Part shown: positions 26,167-39,600 of the stretch, in pieces
How positions within the stretch are numbered: position 1 is the first letter of the stretch
Layout: the number at the start of each line of letters is the position of its first letter
Assembly: GCA_028673005.1 (NCBI GenBank)
Contig: CM054114.1
Coordinates: 126,323,307 to 126,387,306, forward strand
DNA: 64,000 nt
Source of the DNA: Tanypteryx hageni
Lineage: Eukaryota > Arthropoda > Insecta > Odonata > Petaluridae
Direction of reading: 5' to 3'
Notes under the pieces: model-generated
Told to the model about the DNA's origin: nothing
Databases searched by the model: none
The model's input: only the letters and a program-made list of their open reading frames with translations
Translations under genes and position numbers: made by a program

Positions 26167-26361
26167 TTAACTTGCCGCAAACTTTTCAGTTTCAATTTTC
26201 AGTTTGCTTATACCGTCAGCCCATTGTTTCTTACACAGTGAGAAAACTCGCTCAACATTAGCATTCGATGTTGAAATCGCAAAAGTTATATGCACTAATT
26301 TCTTTAGATCAACGAAATGATCATTTAAAAATAAAGTGACCCACTTCTTATTAATTGGCAA
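26167..26361 (-). pseudogene. hAT transposase C-terminal (dimerisation) fragment
   Basis: The 64-residue minus-strand frame contains LVHITFAISTSNANVERVFS followed by KKQWADGISKLKIET. This is the hAT-family C-terminal dimerisation signature: SNA..ERVFS, then a W and an L.(I/V)ET helix. Only this terminal segment is recognisable. The upstream DNA does not encode the rest, and the downstream frame is interrupted. It is probably a fossil of an autonomous hAT element, the class that could have mobilised the miniature elements in this window. Confidence 0.75.
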
Positions 26362-26524
26362 AGTATTGAATTCTTCTGAGGCATTTCAAAGGAATGAAAT
26401 CAATTCAGTCGTTTTGTCAAACTTTGAACTTGGAAAACCTCTTAGGTTTTTTGGTGCTTTTCGTCATTGCTGAAAAGGACTATTATATTTGTGATGCCCG
26501 TCCGTTCGTACGCATATATCAGGG

Positions 26525-27400
26525 AAGAATGGGGCGAACCGATTTCAAGCAAATTTGGTACATAGAATATACACATAAATTAATGATCAAAATGACATAG
26601 TTGACCCTCATCGACTCAGCAGGGGTACCACGATTGTAAAGTTAAGCTTTTCTGTAATTATGAATTTGGAAGATATTGGCGGAACCTATTTCAATGAAAT
26701 TTTGTAGGTGGCCTGTAACATTAAATAACAAAATCAAGATTTTTTATATAGATATAGAAAGCAGGGCTACCACAATACAAGGAATAAAAAATTCGTTTTA
26801 CACGTATTTGTATTGAACTGTCCACATCAATTTTAACCAAATTTAATACTTTAAAGTAGTACACATATATACAAAACCATATTAGCATATTTAAACCGAA
26901 TCAGTCAAACAGGAGTGCCACAATTACAAATTAAACTCGTTCAATAATTAAGGATTTGGAAGGAATTGGCTTAACGGCTTTCAATTAAATTTTGTATATA
27001 AGATTTGAACTACATACCAAAATGAAATCAAGATGTTTAAAGCGGAGCTAAAGAGCAGAACTACCACAGTAAAATGTAATGTAATATTTCTTTTACACGT
27101 ATTTCTAGAGAACTGACCTAATTGATTTTAAGCAAATATGGTATATATAATCTTCATATAAATAAAAAAGCAAATTATTATATTTCAACAGGGGTACGAC
27201 AATATCAAGGTTATAATTTGTCTTTAAGTATGAATTTGGAAAGTACTGGTTGAATGGATTTAAAAGAAATTTTGTTTGTAGGGCGAGTATAGAAAGTGAA
27301 AACGAAATTAATATGTTTAGAATGGATAAAAAAGCAGAGCTACCACTATATAAGGAACAATAATTTTCTGATTTTAACGCAAATACATTAGTTTACGATT
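26525..27400. repeat. Diverged dimeric tandem repeat, about six monomers of 133-148 bp
   Basis: A motif of the form CAGGGGTACCAC-A-T recurs at 26620, 26762, 26910, 27056, 27189 and 27335. Between motifs each unit holds a segment like gatttcaagcaaatttggta. Odd units are followed by (t)atgaatttgga or a close variant, even units by ttttacacgtatttgta, so the repeat unit is a dimer of about 290 bp present about three times. The copies are well diverged. No coding function is evident. Confidence 0.8.
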
Positions 27401-30285
27401 ATACTACTGCGACTTTGATGAAAAGCACCTATGTACCATGGGAAACCCTTGTACATCTCTGCTTGTTTTATTGTTGCCAACGAGGGCAATCTTCGTAGCC
27501 ACCGATATGAACAAGATCTGCTAGAATTACCTAAATACGTTTATTAAAGCAGCAACTTGTAGAGGGAAGAAGTGTTTATCCGACAATCGGGTCTTGGCGT
27601 ATCCCTGCGTTACGGGGTGCTTTCCATTCGAACCATAACGTTTTGTTTGGAATACTCCATCGCATCGCTTACGCTTTCCCAACTTGCTATTCATCTTTTC
27701 GTGGTCGACTTATTATTTTTTTTTAACTTTTTCAAACTATGCGTCGCGACCGCCCTTTTGGGTGGCAAAGGGATGGGTTACGTCTCATGAGACCGCCGCT
27801 TTGAAGGAGAAATAGTCTCCCGCCGCCACCCATTCCACCTCGCCCACCTCCGTCTTCGACGGCGTCTGTGAGTTCACGCACGCCCTCCCTCTCCACCTCA
27901 CTCTCCACCTCCCTTCCCTCCTCTCCCCCTCCTTCCTCTCCTCTCTCCGTCTTCCTCCCCTCCCTCCCGTCCTTTCTCCCTCCCACCTCCTTCCTCTCTC
28001 CATCTCCCTTCCCTCCTCTCTCCATCTCCCTCCACCTCTTCACTCCTCTCCAACCTCCTTCCTCCTCCCGCCCACCGCCTACCATAACCAGACTAATTTT
28101 TTGTGACTTCTCCCGACCACAAAAACTCTCAAAAATCCCTTACCTGCACTCCTTCCACGAAAAGTAAAAAAAAATCATCCCTCCGTTCCGAGACATTTTC
28201 CTTCAGTTAAAAACGACTCTGGGTAGTAAGAAAGGGTGGATTTCTACTAGGATATATGGTACGATTTCTCTCTCTCTCTCTTTCGTTCAAGGGTACGGGA
28301 TGGAGATAAGGGTTCTTCCTTTTTTATAGTATATATCCCCCTTTTGTGGTCCTTTTCCCCGTTTTTATGTCTCGCTTTCTTCCGAAAACCCTTTACAGGG
28401 AGTACGCCCACGCTATCTCCTCTTCGCCTTGTAACAACCTCGCCCTCTTATACCAGTTCCTCTTCTTCGAACTCATTTCTCCACCTCTCCTCCTCTTCGT
28501 ATTTCTCTTATGCTTTTTCCGCCCAAGATTCCTTACGTACTCTCCCGGAGGAAGTTGTTCGGAAAATGGCTTCATTTTTCCGTCGGCCTCGTCTGATCCT
28601 TTAAAAACCATCCCTTTTCGCCGAGATGCGTGTGTGCGTGACGGTGGAATTTGTTCGAAGGGTCTAGATGAGAGAGAGAGGGGGATAAAAACCTTTCCCC
28701 GAAGTGCGACGGAATATGTTTTCGGCACGATTTTTTTTAAGGAGAAGAAAGATCATGGGGACAAACATGAGACACGGAGATTGAAGTGGATTGGCCCTGA
28801 AAAAAAGAGAAAGCGCCGCCGTGCTTCTCGGGGCGTCTTTTTCCTTTCCCTCTAGATAAAACCCCATAATAAGGAAAGGGATTACTCTTATCGATGGATG
28901 ACGGACGCGAGGTTCAAACATCTCCAAAACGCGTCTTCGCTTTTTTCATTCAATCAGAATAATATGGGTTATGGTTACATTTCATCTGCCAGTAAAATGC
29001 CTTTCGATGTCAGTTAACTTTTACAGCACCAAGTCCCAAAATCCGGTTGATCGAATGCCGGAATTATCCACAAAAGGAACATTATAGATGCTGAGTGGGA
29101 CATTATGTTAATTGATCAAATTCAAGGACCAAACTATTTCAGAAAACTCCAAACGAATAAAACTATTGAAATCACACGAAACATTTTAAATTAAAATAGC
29201 GCAAAAAATGTCTTCCTCTATTGAAATGTAATCGCTAGCTGCTGAACATCCGACAACGAGAAGTAAATTATCGTTACATAGTCCTTGCTTGTGTTTTTTA
29301 TTTGTTAGAGGAGAAGAATTGTTTAAGTAAATTAAACGCTATCTTTTTATATCATGTTTATTTTGTTTTCCGTATTTCGCATGAACTTTATTTTGTGGCT
29401 CATTATGTTAGGCTCTATACATACATGTATTTTTTCCAGAAACAAAGAATTTAAAAAAATCGGCAAACTTCCAAAGTTCCAAAATTGCCGATTTATGAAC
29501 TTTTTACTTTATTTTTGTCTAAGTAATTTATAATTTTAGTTTATAGTGACACGTTTCTAGCTTCATCTTGAATTACTTTTAAATTGAGAAATTTCACGCT
29601 AGCGAATTGTACCTTGATCTTATTTATTTAATATTTAGTATCATTTATTATCGAATTTGAATGCATAACGAAATGTCTTTTTATTATAGACTAATAATAG
29701 CGTAATCAACTCGATACTATGATAATGCGGTCTTAAAATATCCTTTGGATGCCAACGAGCGGAAGACAACGAAATAGGACGACGATGGGCAATGGGTATC
29801 ATTTTGCCATAAGAAGTTCTAGAGATAATACCAATCGCCCGTCCCTGCTGGTAAATAAAGTCCAACGTTCTCAGCAATAGCGTAATTAATTCCAAATCGG
29901 CGACCTCTATGCGTCTAATCCTCGCATATTAAACGCCATCGCATTGTCTACTAATTATTCCTGTGGGTAGGTGAGGAGGGGATAGGTGCTCTTAACGGTT
30001 GGTCGTTTTGTTTTAATACAATTTTAAAGAAGTATTTTAAAACGATTTATTTCAGCCGTGCACTTTGAATTCGACGTGAAAAGATATAACTTTGCTAAGG
30101 AAAAGATTTTCAAATTAATTTTCATAAAATTCCATCATATTCCATTAGCATCACAAAATCGGGAAGTGTATTGTAACGAAAATTATATTTAAAATTGTGG
30201 TAAATAGTCCATTAGTATATAGCGCCTCAAATTGCGCAGATTCATATGTTTGCCCTTAAATATAATGATTGTGAACGTTACTTTA
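27401..30285. other. No recognisable gene; CpG-rich and pyrimidine-rich blocks
   Basis: This stretch holds a long C/T tract (27868-28066), a (TC)n tract near 28267-28282, and a CpG-rich block to about 28900 that is open in several frames on both strands. None of those frames shows a domain, and the frames in the C/T tract are pure repeat translations. Confidence 0.5.
27868..28066. repeat. Long polypyrimidine (CT/CCT) tract
   Basis: Nearly 200 bp of CTCC, CCT and TCTCC units with only scattered purines on the plus strand. Glu/Arg/Gly-rich or Ser/Pro-rich frames across it are translation artefacts. Confidence 0.85.
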
Positions 30286-30289
30286 CATC

Positions 30290-32800
30290 TACATGTTACC
30301 CTGCAATTCACTTAATTGGTGGGTGGCAGGGGGTACAATGCACCAAAACCTACCTAAAGATTGTCTATCGCAGGTTGAAATTTTCTATTGTGATCTCGTA
30401 TTGTCCTCGGAAAGAACGAGCCTAGATAACGCTCCGTCCTACAATCGATCTCACGTATCTTATCGTGCGTTGGTGCTTCAATTATTCCTACAACCTCGTC
30501 TTTTAGACATTCCGATCTATATTTCTCCAGAAGCCGCAACCTTGAGTTCAATCTACGATCCTCCAGTGGTACCCAGTTCAAATCACTCAATAATGAGATG
30601 ACGCTTTCCTTATATTCGTACTTTTGTTTTACGAATCTGGCTGCTCTGCGCTGCACTCTTTCTAATTGAATTTTATGTCCCTTCTCGTGCGGATCCCATA
30701 TGCATGAGGCGTGTTCCACTTGTGGTCTAACCAGTGATAAGTAACATGTCTCACGTACTTCTTCTGTAGTGTTCCGTACTATTCTACCTATGAAAGCCAG
30801 TTTCTTGTTGGCCGCGCCTATAACTATAACGAATGTGCATGTCCCACGAAAGATCTCGACAAATGGTTACTCCTAAATATTTTACATACTCGGCTGCTTG
30901 AATATTTATTCCATCTATTTTATACTCGAGACCTACTTCTATGTTCTTACTTTTCCAGAACGTAACTGAGGCACATTTAGTGTAATTAATTTCAATTTGC
31001 CATTCTTTGTACCACGCTGAAATGGCTCTTAAGTCTTCACGCAGCGACTGATGGTCCTCCTGGTGTTTTATTTCTTTATATAGAACGATATCATCGGCAA
31101 AAAGTCTAATTTTACTACGAACTACCGAGCAGATATCATTTACATAGATTAAGAACAGTAGAGGGCCCAATACACTTCCCTGAGGAGCACCCGACGCAAC
31201 TTTAACGAGGGACGAGTATTTCCCATCGATGACAACTATCTATTCTCTATTCGAGAGGGAATCTCTCGCCCAACTGACAATTTTTGGATGGATACCATAT
31301 TGTCCTAACTTCGCAATTAATTTCTTATGAGATACTTTATTAAACGCCTTCCTGAAGTCAATGAATATGGCATCGACCTGAGTATTTTTCTCTCCGCATC
31401 GCAACAAATCATCCACGAACAGGCCGAGCTGCGTTTCGCATGATCTACCTCTCCGGAATCCGTGCTGGCATCCGCTAAGCAATGAGTGACTATCTAAATA
31501 GCGCATTACAGAACTAAATATTATGTGCTCAAGTATATTGCACGATAATGAAGTTAAGGAAATTGGCCTATAATTTTCGGGGTTCTCCTTGTCGCCGCCC
31601 TTATGGATGGACGTAATGTGTGCCACCTTCCAGTCTTTAGGAACGACACCTTTTGTAATGGATTTCTCGAATATAATTTTCAAATATGGCACGATTTCAT
31701 AAGCTATCTCTTTCAATACTCGCGCGGGTATTTCCTCCGGCCCAGGAGATTTATTTGGTTTAACTGAATGAAGTTGGAGCGCGATTTGCTTTCTCCGCAC
31801 TATCGTGAACTACGTTTCCCGTTTCCAATCTCAGTGACGCAGCAGTGGGGCCTCTTTTTTGACGTAAAACCAAAATGCTTTCGGGTTCTCCTTCAAGTTA
31901 ACCTGTAAAACCTTCCTTTTGTAATTGTTAAACATATTACGCATTGATACTCTGGCTATGGAGCGTGCCTCCTTGTATTGCTGTCTTAACGTAACTCCAC
32001 GTACACTGCCTTGTGATCGCTTATTCCCTCAGCAACAGATACCCTATTCATACGCTCAGGAAGATTAGTAGCCAATAAATCTAATATATTATTAAATCAC
32101 GTGGGAAATCTCACTAACTGATACAATGAGTGTTTGCCGAAAGTTTCAAGTAAAGCCTCGCACGATTCACGCTCTCTACCACCGGGATAAAAGCAATTAT
32201 GCCTCCAATCAATTGACGGAAGATTGAAATCGCCCCCGATTATAATGGCTTTATCTTTATTAATCGAACTAAGCGTCGCCACTTGTTTCTCTAGATAATA
32301 AATATTTTCCACACTCGCATTTGGTGGTCTATATAAGGCGCATATATTTACAGTTTTACAGTCGCTCCCTTTCACACTACACCAAACACTTTCGACTTCG
32401 TCGTCATTAATCTGTATTGAGTAATTTCGTATTTATTGCTAACTGCTATAAAGACTTCACCTCTCGATCGGATATATCCATCTTTTCTAAAAACGCTATA
32501 GTCACGAGGAAAGATCCCGTGACTGGCTATGGCCGCTGTTAGCCAACTTTCTGTACCTATCACTACATCAGCACGCAGACTACGAATAAGATGTTCAAGT
32601 TCAGCCTCCTTCCTGCGAATGCTGCGACAGTTAACCGTGATGATTTTTAGTTTATCGCTATTACTACTTAACGATGCCTCGCGCGCTACTGAATTATTGT
32701 TATTATTTACTGCGTCCTTGTCCTTCCTATTACGTCCACTATTTCTACTCTTAGAATGTTTTCTACTGTTAATTAACATCGCGTTTATATTGCTACCTTG
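30290..32800 (-). pseudogene. Degenerate CR1/L2-like non-LTR retroposon (endonuclease + reverse transcriptase)
   Basis: Read on the minus strand from 32779: an endonuclease (EN) with TVNCRSI, GTESWL, GGDFNLPSIDW (near 32240-32210) and, in another frame near 32010, SDHKAV. The RT follows: NKSPGPEEIPARVLKEI, PENYRPISLTS, GFRRGRSCETQ and FIDFRKAFNKVSH (31800-31240), then GAPQGSVLGPLLFLIYVND, FADDIVLY with the catalytic Asp pair, and KYLGV (to 30784). The C-terminal region is EHASCIWDPHEKG with QRRAARFV (30719-30354). An in-frame TAG lies at 31240-31242, with frameshifts near 32100, 31800 and 30810. The EN-RT linker is short, suggesting internal deletion. The 3' end near 30285 finishes with acatgtagatgta-like sequence. 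A non-functional copy, though more complete than the one at 2.5-4.0 kb. Confidence 0.9.
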
Positions 32801-33367
32801 AAAAAATAAACTGGATCCCCTAGAAAAATAATCAAATCTCCCATTTTGATATCGAGCCTCTTTCTATCCGAAAGTTTAGAGGTAAGGTTACATTAAGCTG
32901 CTGAATTTTATACGCAGACAGGTCTCCATAACAGTCACGTTTTTGTGAATTACACGGCACACACACGAACACATTTATACTGAATACATAATTAGTTTAA
33001 TAATATATACACTTATACTTAAGCGAAGTAGAGAGACAGGTAAAAGGAAGAAAAAACAGTCAAAGAACAGAGATTTGGAAATTGAACGTTTTTTATGTAT
33101 ACATTCAAAAATTCTTTATTTTTAATGCATAATTCCTAGGATTTATTTTCAGTAGAAAATTATTAAGTTCTTCATACGGCTGAAATCAAATTGAAAAACT
33201 AGGTCTCTTCGATATCCATAAAACGGTTGGAAATATGATACGCGCATTTCAGCTACAAATAAACATGTTATAATTTAGAACGTGCTATCGGTGAACCACC
33301 ACTGATGACGGCTGCTTAGGAGTCTAAATGCGCATCTGGTTTTTCCAGCCTTTTTTATGGATGGTTG

Positions 33368-33665
33368 AGGGACTTAGTTAGTCGTCTTTATTCGGGCGAA
33401 ATTTAGACCATAAGGTCCATTCTTACATTTAACCCTTCGTCAATATAATAAATAAAAAAAAAATAAAATAAGATATTACAATACACATTACATAAACAAT
33501 ATATAAATCATACAAAGTAAAAAAAGATAACATTGAAGACACTTGAGTTTGTGGGAAAAACATAGGTAAAAGCAGGCTTGTTCTTCCTAGTAAAACCCAC
33601 GCAGGAAAACACCCACTGAGAAGGGGAGTGTGAAAAACCTGCGAAAACCCTAGATTGTGTATATA
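33368..33665 (-). repeat. 3' end of the Jockey-like retroposon family
   Basis: The plus strand reads tctttattcgggcgaaattt, then ttacatttaacccttcgtca, and later gcaggaaaacacccac. All three occur in the same order at 2470-2720. This is therefore a second, more severely 5'-truncated copy of the same 3' UTR, in the same orientation. Confidence 0.8.
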
Positions 33666-36600
33666 TGGCAATATAATAGTACAACATCAAATAGAAAGGG
33701 TACGTATTACAGGAGCGCTATAGTTCTGATTTGACGAAGTCATTGAGAGAAATCACCCTAGAAAAAAAAACAAATCGATAATAGTTAACTTTGGATTTAA
33801 CTTCGACAGAAAACGTTCATTTTTTTTCGTTCTTCGGTCACGGGAATGTACCTTTACGGAAGAATGTTCCCTTTGTGACTCTTCACGACACGATCTCTTC
33901 ACCTCGCGCACGGTCTCCTCCTCTCCCTCCACCTTCTTCGATCGCCAGATGACAACCCTTGAATGTTAATGCCTACCACTCCTGTTATATGTGTGTCACA
34001 CCATTGTCGAACAATGTCTCCTTCCCCTCTTTCCCCTGGCACCCTACGTCTCTCCTCCTTTTACCGATCCATTTCTCTGAATGCATTCCTTCGCGTACAT
34101 TTTTCCTTTTTTTAAGGGCCACTCTCTTTCACCTTCCTCACTCCAGTATGCATCGCTGTTTTCTCCTTATCTCCTTGCCAACTGCTTTCTCTCTCCTCCT
34201 CCCATCCTATTCTCTCTCTCTCTCGTTGCCAATGCCTTTTGCCAAGACGGTGGCGAAATTCCGCGCACGTGTCCCAAACGATAATTTACGGCTTTTCGTC
34301 GTCCTCTTTCATCCCGTCCGTCCTTTTAATGGGAGGTTTTCGTTTCGAGGAATATCCGAATTTGAAATTCAACGGGGGATGTACCGTCCCCCTTCATCCG
34401 ATGGCATCGGGCCGCGAAAATTCATACGCATATTGTTTTTTGGCAAAAGCTCTGAGGGAAAGGATGGTCACGACTTTGGTTTACTTTTTCCTTAAAACGA
34501 TGTTCGCACCGAGCCAATTGTTTTTTTTCTCCTGACGACTCGCGGCTGGATTGAAAAGGTTTCTTTATCAGATTGTCGTTACGTTCTGTGTAAGTGGACG
34601 TCTTCCGCAGTTGTTAATGCTTTAGATTGATTATTAAGATATGTTTTACAGCGGTAAGACGGTTGGGTTGTTTTTGTTATCAATTATGTTCCCGTCATAA
34701 ACTTCGCTCGATAGTTTCGTTCTGAAACTGAGGATTTAATGAAATAGGCGTCCTTTAATTGTATATTATAATATTTAAATACTGACATTTCCAACAATAT
34801 TTAATAAAAAGCGAACCTCTACATTAACATGATTTTAATAGTTTCTATTTCCCTTTTTAATTACTTTTGCGTCATACAATATTGGTCATAGTTCATAAAA
34901 AGAATAGAATATTTCCCCATTATAATGTTTTGACGTATATTTTATAATGGAGGTTTTAATTACGTCTTTAAACTTACAAGATATTCTTCACCTATTTAGC
35001 ATATAAATCTTTTTGGAAGACTGTTTTACGATCCCTTCAAAGCGGACGTTGAAAAACTACTACCCATTTCGGTGATTCCCGGAACTTTCTCTGTTACTTT
35101 CACGTACTTTATGTTACTGACCTCGAAATTCATCCTTAAATATCTTATTCATCAATGCCATCAACATCTTCAGGTACTTTATGAGTTACTTTTGCTTCCT
35201 CACATGCACAACCAGAAAGACTGGTTTTTTGATGAAAGCGGAATCCGTGGATATTTTTTGTCGACATATATATATATCAGTTTCATTCATCGTTGATCAG
35301 TAATGATAAATTAAATTTAAAGTTGCACTGCGAACACACGTTCACTTCCCCATTTTACGAAATGAGTTTTAGGAAAGTTTGATATGGTTGGAGAATTTTT
35401 TATTGCTGTCTCTTATTGCGCCGAAGAAAATTTTGTTGTTAATAAGCACGATGGGAAATTATTTTTCCCGTCCATGAATTTCATTTTAAAATAGGATATT
35501 AACTTCTCATCGTATGTAATTCGGTAGTATCTTTGTCTCAGATATGCATGCAAGTATATTAGACAAATTCATCGATGTTAATACATTATAAATTAAATTT
35601 CTTGCTTCATTATTTTTCCCTAGTGTAAAGATAAGAATAATAGGAATTTATTCGTTATTTATTTGAGATTTGCATTTTTTTAATAATTGCAGAAATATTA
35701 AGAAAATAAGCATAATAAATGTTCTCTCCACAGAAAGGAGGAAAATTATTATCCTAATAGTTTATATATGGTTAACGACTTTTAAAATTTAAAAAAAATT
35801 TAATTACATTTGAAATCGTACCAGTTTTGCAAGGCCATTCTAGGAGATTCAGGAATTGTGATAAAACTATCTATAAATCGAACGCAGGCCGAGAGTAATC
35901 TCGCGGGCGCAATGCTTTCTTTAGTTATATGTTTAAATTCCTTAATTATATATGCTAGTGCAGTTGTCAGCTTGATATCATCGTCAGCTCCCTCTGCTGT
36001 CCATTTCCGTGAATCAATCCATTAACCCTTCTTATGCGCGGCTACCTTCTCACTCGTGAAATTCTTACGTATTTCCTCCTCTATCGATCGCTGGTTTCGA
36101 AGCCGGCGAAAGCTGAAAGCGGGAGACAGTCGAAGAGCGATTTACGAAACCTCGAATGCTTTTGTCCTTTTCTCGACGACAGCTCGACGAGTCGATTGAT
36201 ATACCGGACAGAGCTTATACGGCAAATTTATCAAGATTTTTTTATCGGTGAGGAATTTTTTTCTTTTTTTAAGAGAGGAGAGTTTGATGGAAATGCCAGA
36301 TCGGGATGCAGCGTGTCAAATTCGGATCGTTTGACTTTCGCCCGCGCAAATAAGTCTCTTAAAGTGGAAAACGCCTACTACGCGGCTTAAGAAACGACAT
36401 TAGGACTTTCATATAGGATTCGGATCCTTTTTTAAATAGTAAAAGGAAAAGGCGTGAACTATAGTGTTCGAATTATAAGATAGTGAGTCAATATTGGGGT
36501 TAAAGGTGCTTGAAATTGATGTGGGAATTAAATTTTCCGCTGTTAAAAGACCCATTTCAAGTATATCGATTAAATTATTTTTATTATTAGTATCTGGTCA

Positions 36601-39600
36601 TAAATGCCATGAAATGGCGTTTAAAAATGCATTATTATTGGCAAAGCCTTCCCAGATCCTTTAACATATTTATGAATTGTGAAAAAATTAATGGAAAAAG
36701 AAAGTGGCACGATGGTCTTCTTGTGAAAACTCATCCTATACCCTGCAGGTCGTTAGAAAAACTTGCGCCGCTAAAATTTGTCTATATGTATAGAAAATTA
36801 AATTTAAAATTTAACAGTACAAAATACAATATTTTTTAAGAAAAAGCATCTATAATTTCCGCAAAAAAGTTCCTCCAGGTGTTGCCTTGCAAAATCAATT
36901 AAATTCATTTTGAATTAGATGAAGCGAGTGTAGTTTTTTTTTGTACAAACCGACAGAGTTAACTTAGATAGCCATATAAATAACAACGGTAAGAGCTATA
37001 TAAATTGTTGCTCAAGAATCGCCATAAATCTTAATTTTTGTAGATATAAAAGTCGATAAACTCGCATTTCCCTGAAAGTATAATTTGTCAATAATGCACA
37101 TATAAGGTCAATATATTTGACCCGTATTATTTTCACGTGATATGGATTTAAAAATTTTCAAAGTCACTGTTTAAGCTTTTGAAATTTTTGACGAAACTAA
37201 TCAATTTTATTACTGTATTGGGAACGGAGTCACACATTCACGTCTCGACTCTAGTGCAAGAGGATTTTTTTTTCGCAAATGAAAAATAATTCTGGGAAGC
37301 AATGAAACGTGCCAGGTGCTATTCACCCGCGTTCCCTTCTTTATCCCGAATTTTTGGCCATTTTCCCACTCCTCTCGTCTCTCTCTCCCTCTCTGCTTCA
37401 TTAGCAGAAACAAAAGGCCGCTAACGGTAAAGTGATTGAAGCCGAGAGGTTAAAGATGTCTCGTTTCTCGGTCTGTTTTTCCTAGTTTTTTTATTCTGTT
37501 ATGCTCTTTTTTCTCACCTCTCGTTTTCATCGCCAGGGGGAATGAGAGATTCGCCCGAAATGGTATAAGATGAAGCGAAAATTCTGATACCGCAAATGTA
37601 GTCAAGACTTTAAAAAAAAAATGTTTTTCGAACAATCGCTTTCGACGGAAACAGAAACGATTCCCTCGAGTCCTTCATTGTGTCGGAGTCCGTCCAGTTG
37701 TTCCCAAGAGGAGCCCTTTCGAAAAAAATCGCGTCTCCCATTGTTTCCATCCTCCCGCTTTCTTCCTAAGTTCTTGAGCCTTGAATCTCGAGCGTCGACT
37801 CGATCCGAATTCGTAAAAAAAAGTAATAATCGCTTCTCGGGATCTTCGTCGCTCGTTTAGAATTGATTTATTTGTATTTGAGCTCGATCGGGAATGAACG
37901 GGAGCTCGTTATGTATGGTGCAGCGGATTATAACGGCGTCCTTAAATTTTTTGGCTGTTTTGATAATGTATGATATTTTGGACTTTTGTTTAGAATCCAA
38001 AGCAAGAACGTTTTGACGATCGCTGCTGACGGATATGATTTACGGTACTATAAATCTTTCACGGATTTTTAGACTGTCCTTTTTGTCACCGTTTTCACGC
38101 GAAACAATTTTAAAAATTCTCGAACGGGAAGGCCAACATGAAAGTCCTCGGTAATTTAGCCAAAGGATTACGAACACTAATGGATAGTGCTATATTAAAG
38201 GAAGAATTTGCTGTAAATTTACGCCAGGTAATACGCGAAAAGGTGTCTGCCTGTGTGCTTTTTTGATTTTGATCGTCTAATGATGGAAGATTTTCAGGAT
38301 GTGGCAGGCGAACAAAATTAAAATAAAAACTGTTTTTACCAAAGATAGTTGACAATTGAATGCATTGGTGATTGTTACAAATTCGCTCTTGAATATGTCG
38401 CACACATATGTGTTAAATTCCGACTCGTATTACTGTACTGAGTCACTCTTTGTCATTTTAGCGTTCTTTCTGTGTTTATGTTAATTAGTAATCTGTCCGA
38501 AAACAGGTTTTTTATTATAGGTTGGAACGAATTCTCCGTATTTAGCTGTCCTCCGCGGCTTTTTTAATTTCCTGATTACTCACCTTTAGGTCGCCTCGTA
38601 TCTAAATCCTTTTCCTCCTCGTTTCTTTTTTTACTTTAATTTTCCCCTTAAATAACGGATATAACCATACAGTCAATACACGAAATATGACAGATGCAGT
38701 TAATCTGTTACGCGTAATAATACTCGTTTACTATCGCGTTATTGTTTCCAGTCGTATGAAAATCGTTTATTTTATAAAATTCGTTCCAACTTTCGCTGTT
38801 CTTCCCTCCTTCCCTTTTGTTTTGCATCCTGCTTGGCAATTGGAGGCCTACGGATGTATCCAGATTATCTTTCAGAGATTTTGTATTTATGCCAGTTATG
38901 CTAATGCACGCGAATATTCGAATTTCTCGCTTTTTCAATCGCTACAACTAGTATGTTCCAATAGGACGTTTAACTTAACAGATCCATTTGTAGCTCAATG
39001 TCGAAAATTTGATCACGGAAGGAGGGTTTTACTGCCACACTTTCACAAGTGAGGTTTTCAATGCACTGTAGATGACGCAAAATACGATCATAATGTTTGA
39101 TTTAATTTATAATATTAAAAAGTTTATAACAATAACCAGCAACCCTCCTAAAATTAGATTCTGTTTTGGAATTTTGCAAGTGTAGTATTCAATATGCAGT
39201 TGATGCCGCATACAGCGAACATAATGTGTTTGATTTAGTTGATAAAATTAAACAGCTGATAACAATAACCAGCAGCCTACTCAAAATAAGATTCGGTCTT
39301 GGAATTACACGTTTTATCGTAATTACCAACTGACAAGAATAGGCTGCGATAATAACAAGCGGCATCCACTGTATTTAAAAAAATTGTATAAAATTTGACA
39401 CTTATGCCATAGAAAACTTTTCAATTGCCAATAAAGTAAATAATAGATTATTTTCATTTATTTTTAATGGTTAATTATTTTAAAATGCAATGCTTTTACT
39501 TCAAAAATACTATAACGTTCGTATGATGACGTTGAGTCTCTGCGGAATGAGACATCTGTCGGACCGTACTCGGGAAAAAGATTAACGCATAAAGCGCCTC

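Noticed and set aside
27732..28167. Glu/Arg/Gly-rich and Ser/Pro-rich frames
   Set aside because: These are translations of the pyrimidine tract in opposite strands and frames.
28344..28927. Several overlapping frames of 86-169 codons
   Set aside because: They are open on both strands at once in a CpG-rich block, with no domain, signal peptide or splice support.
36034..36390. 118-codon frame in CpG-rich DNA
   Set aside because: It resembles no family that I recognise and has no independent support. Kept only as part of the CpG-block finding.
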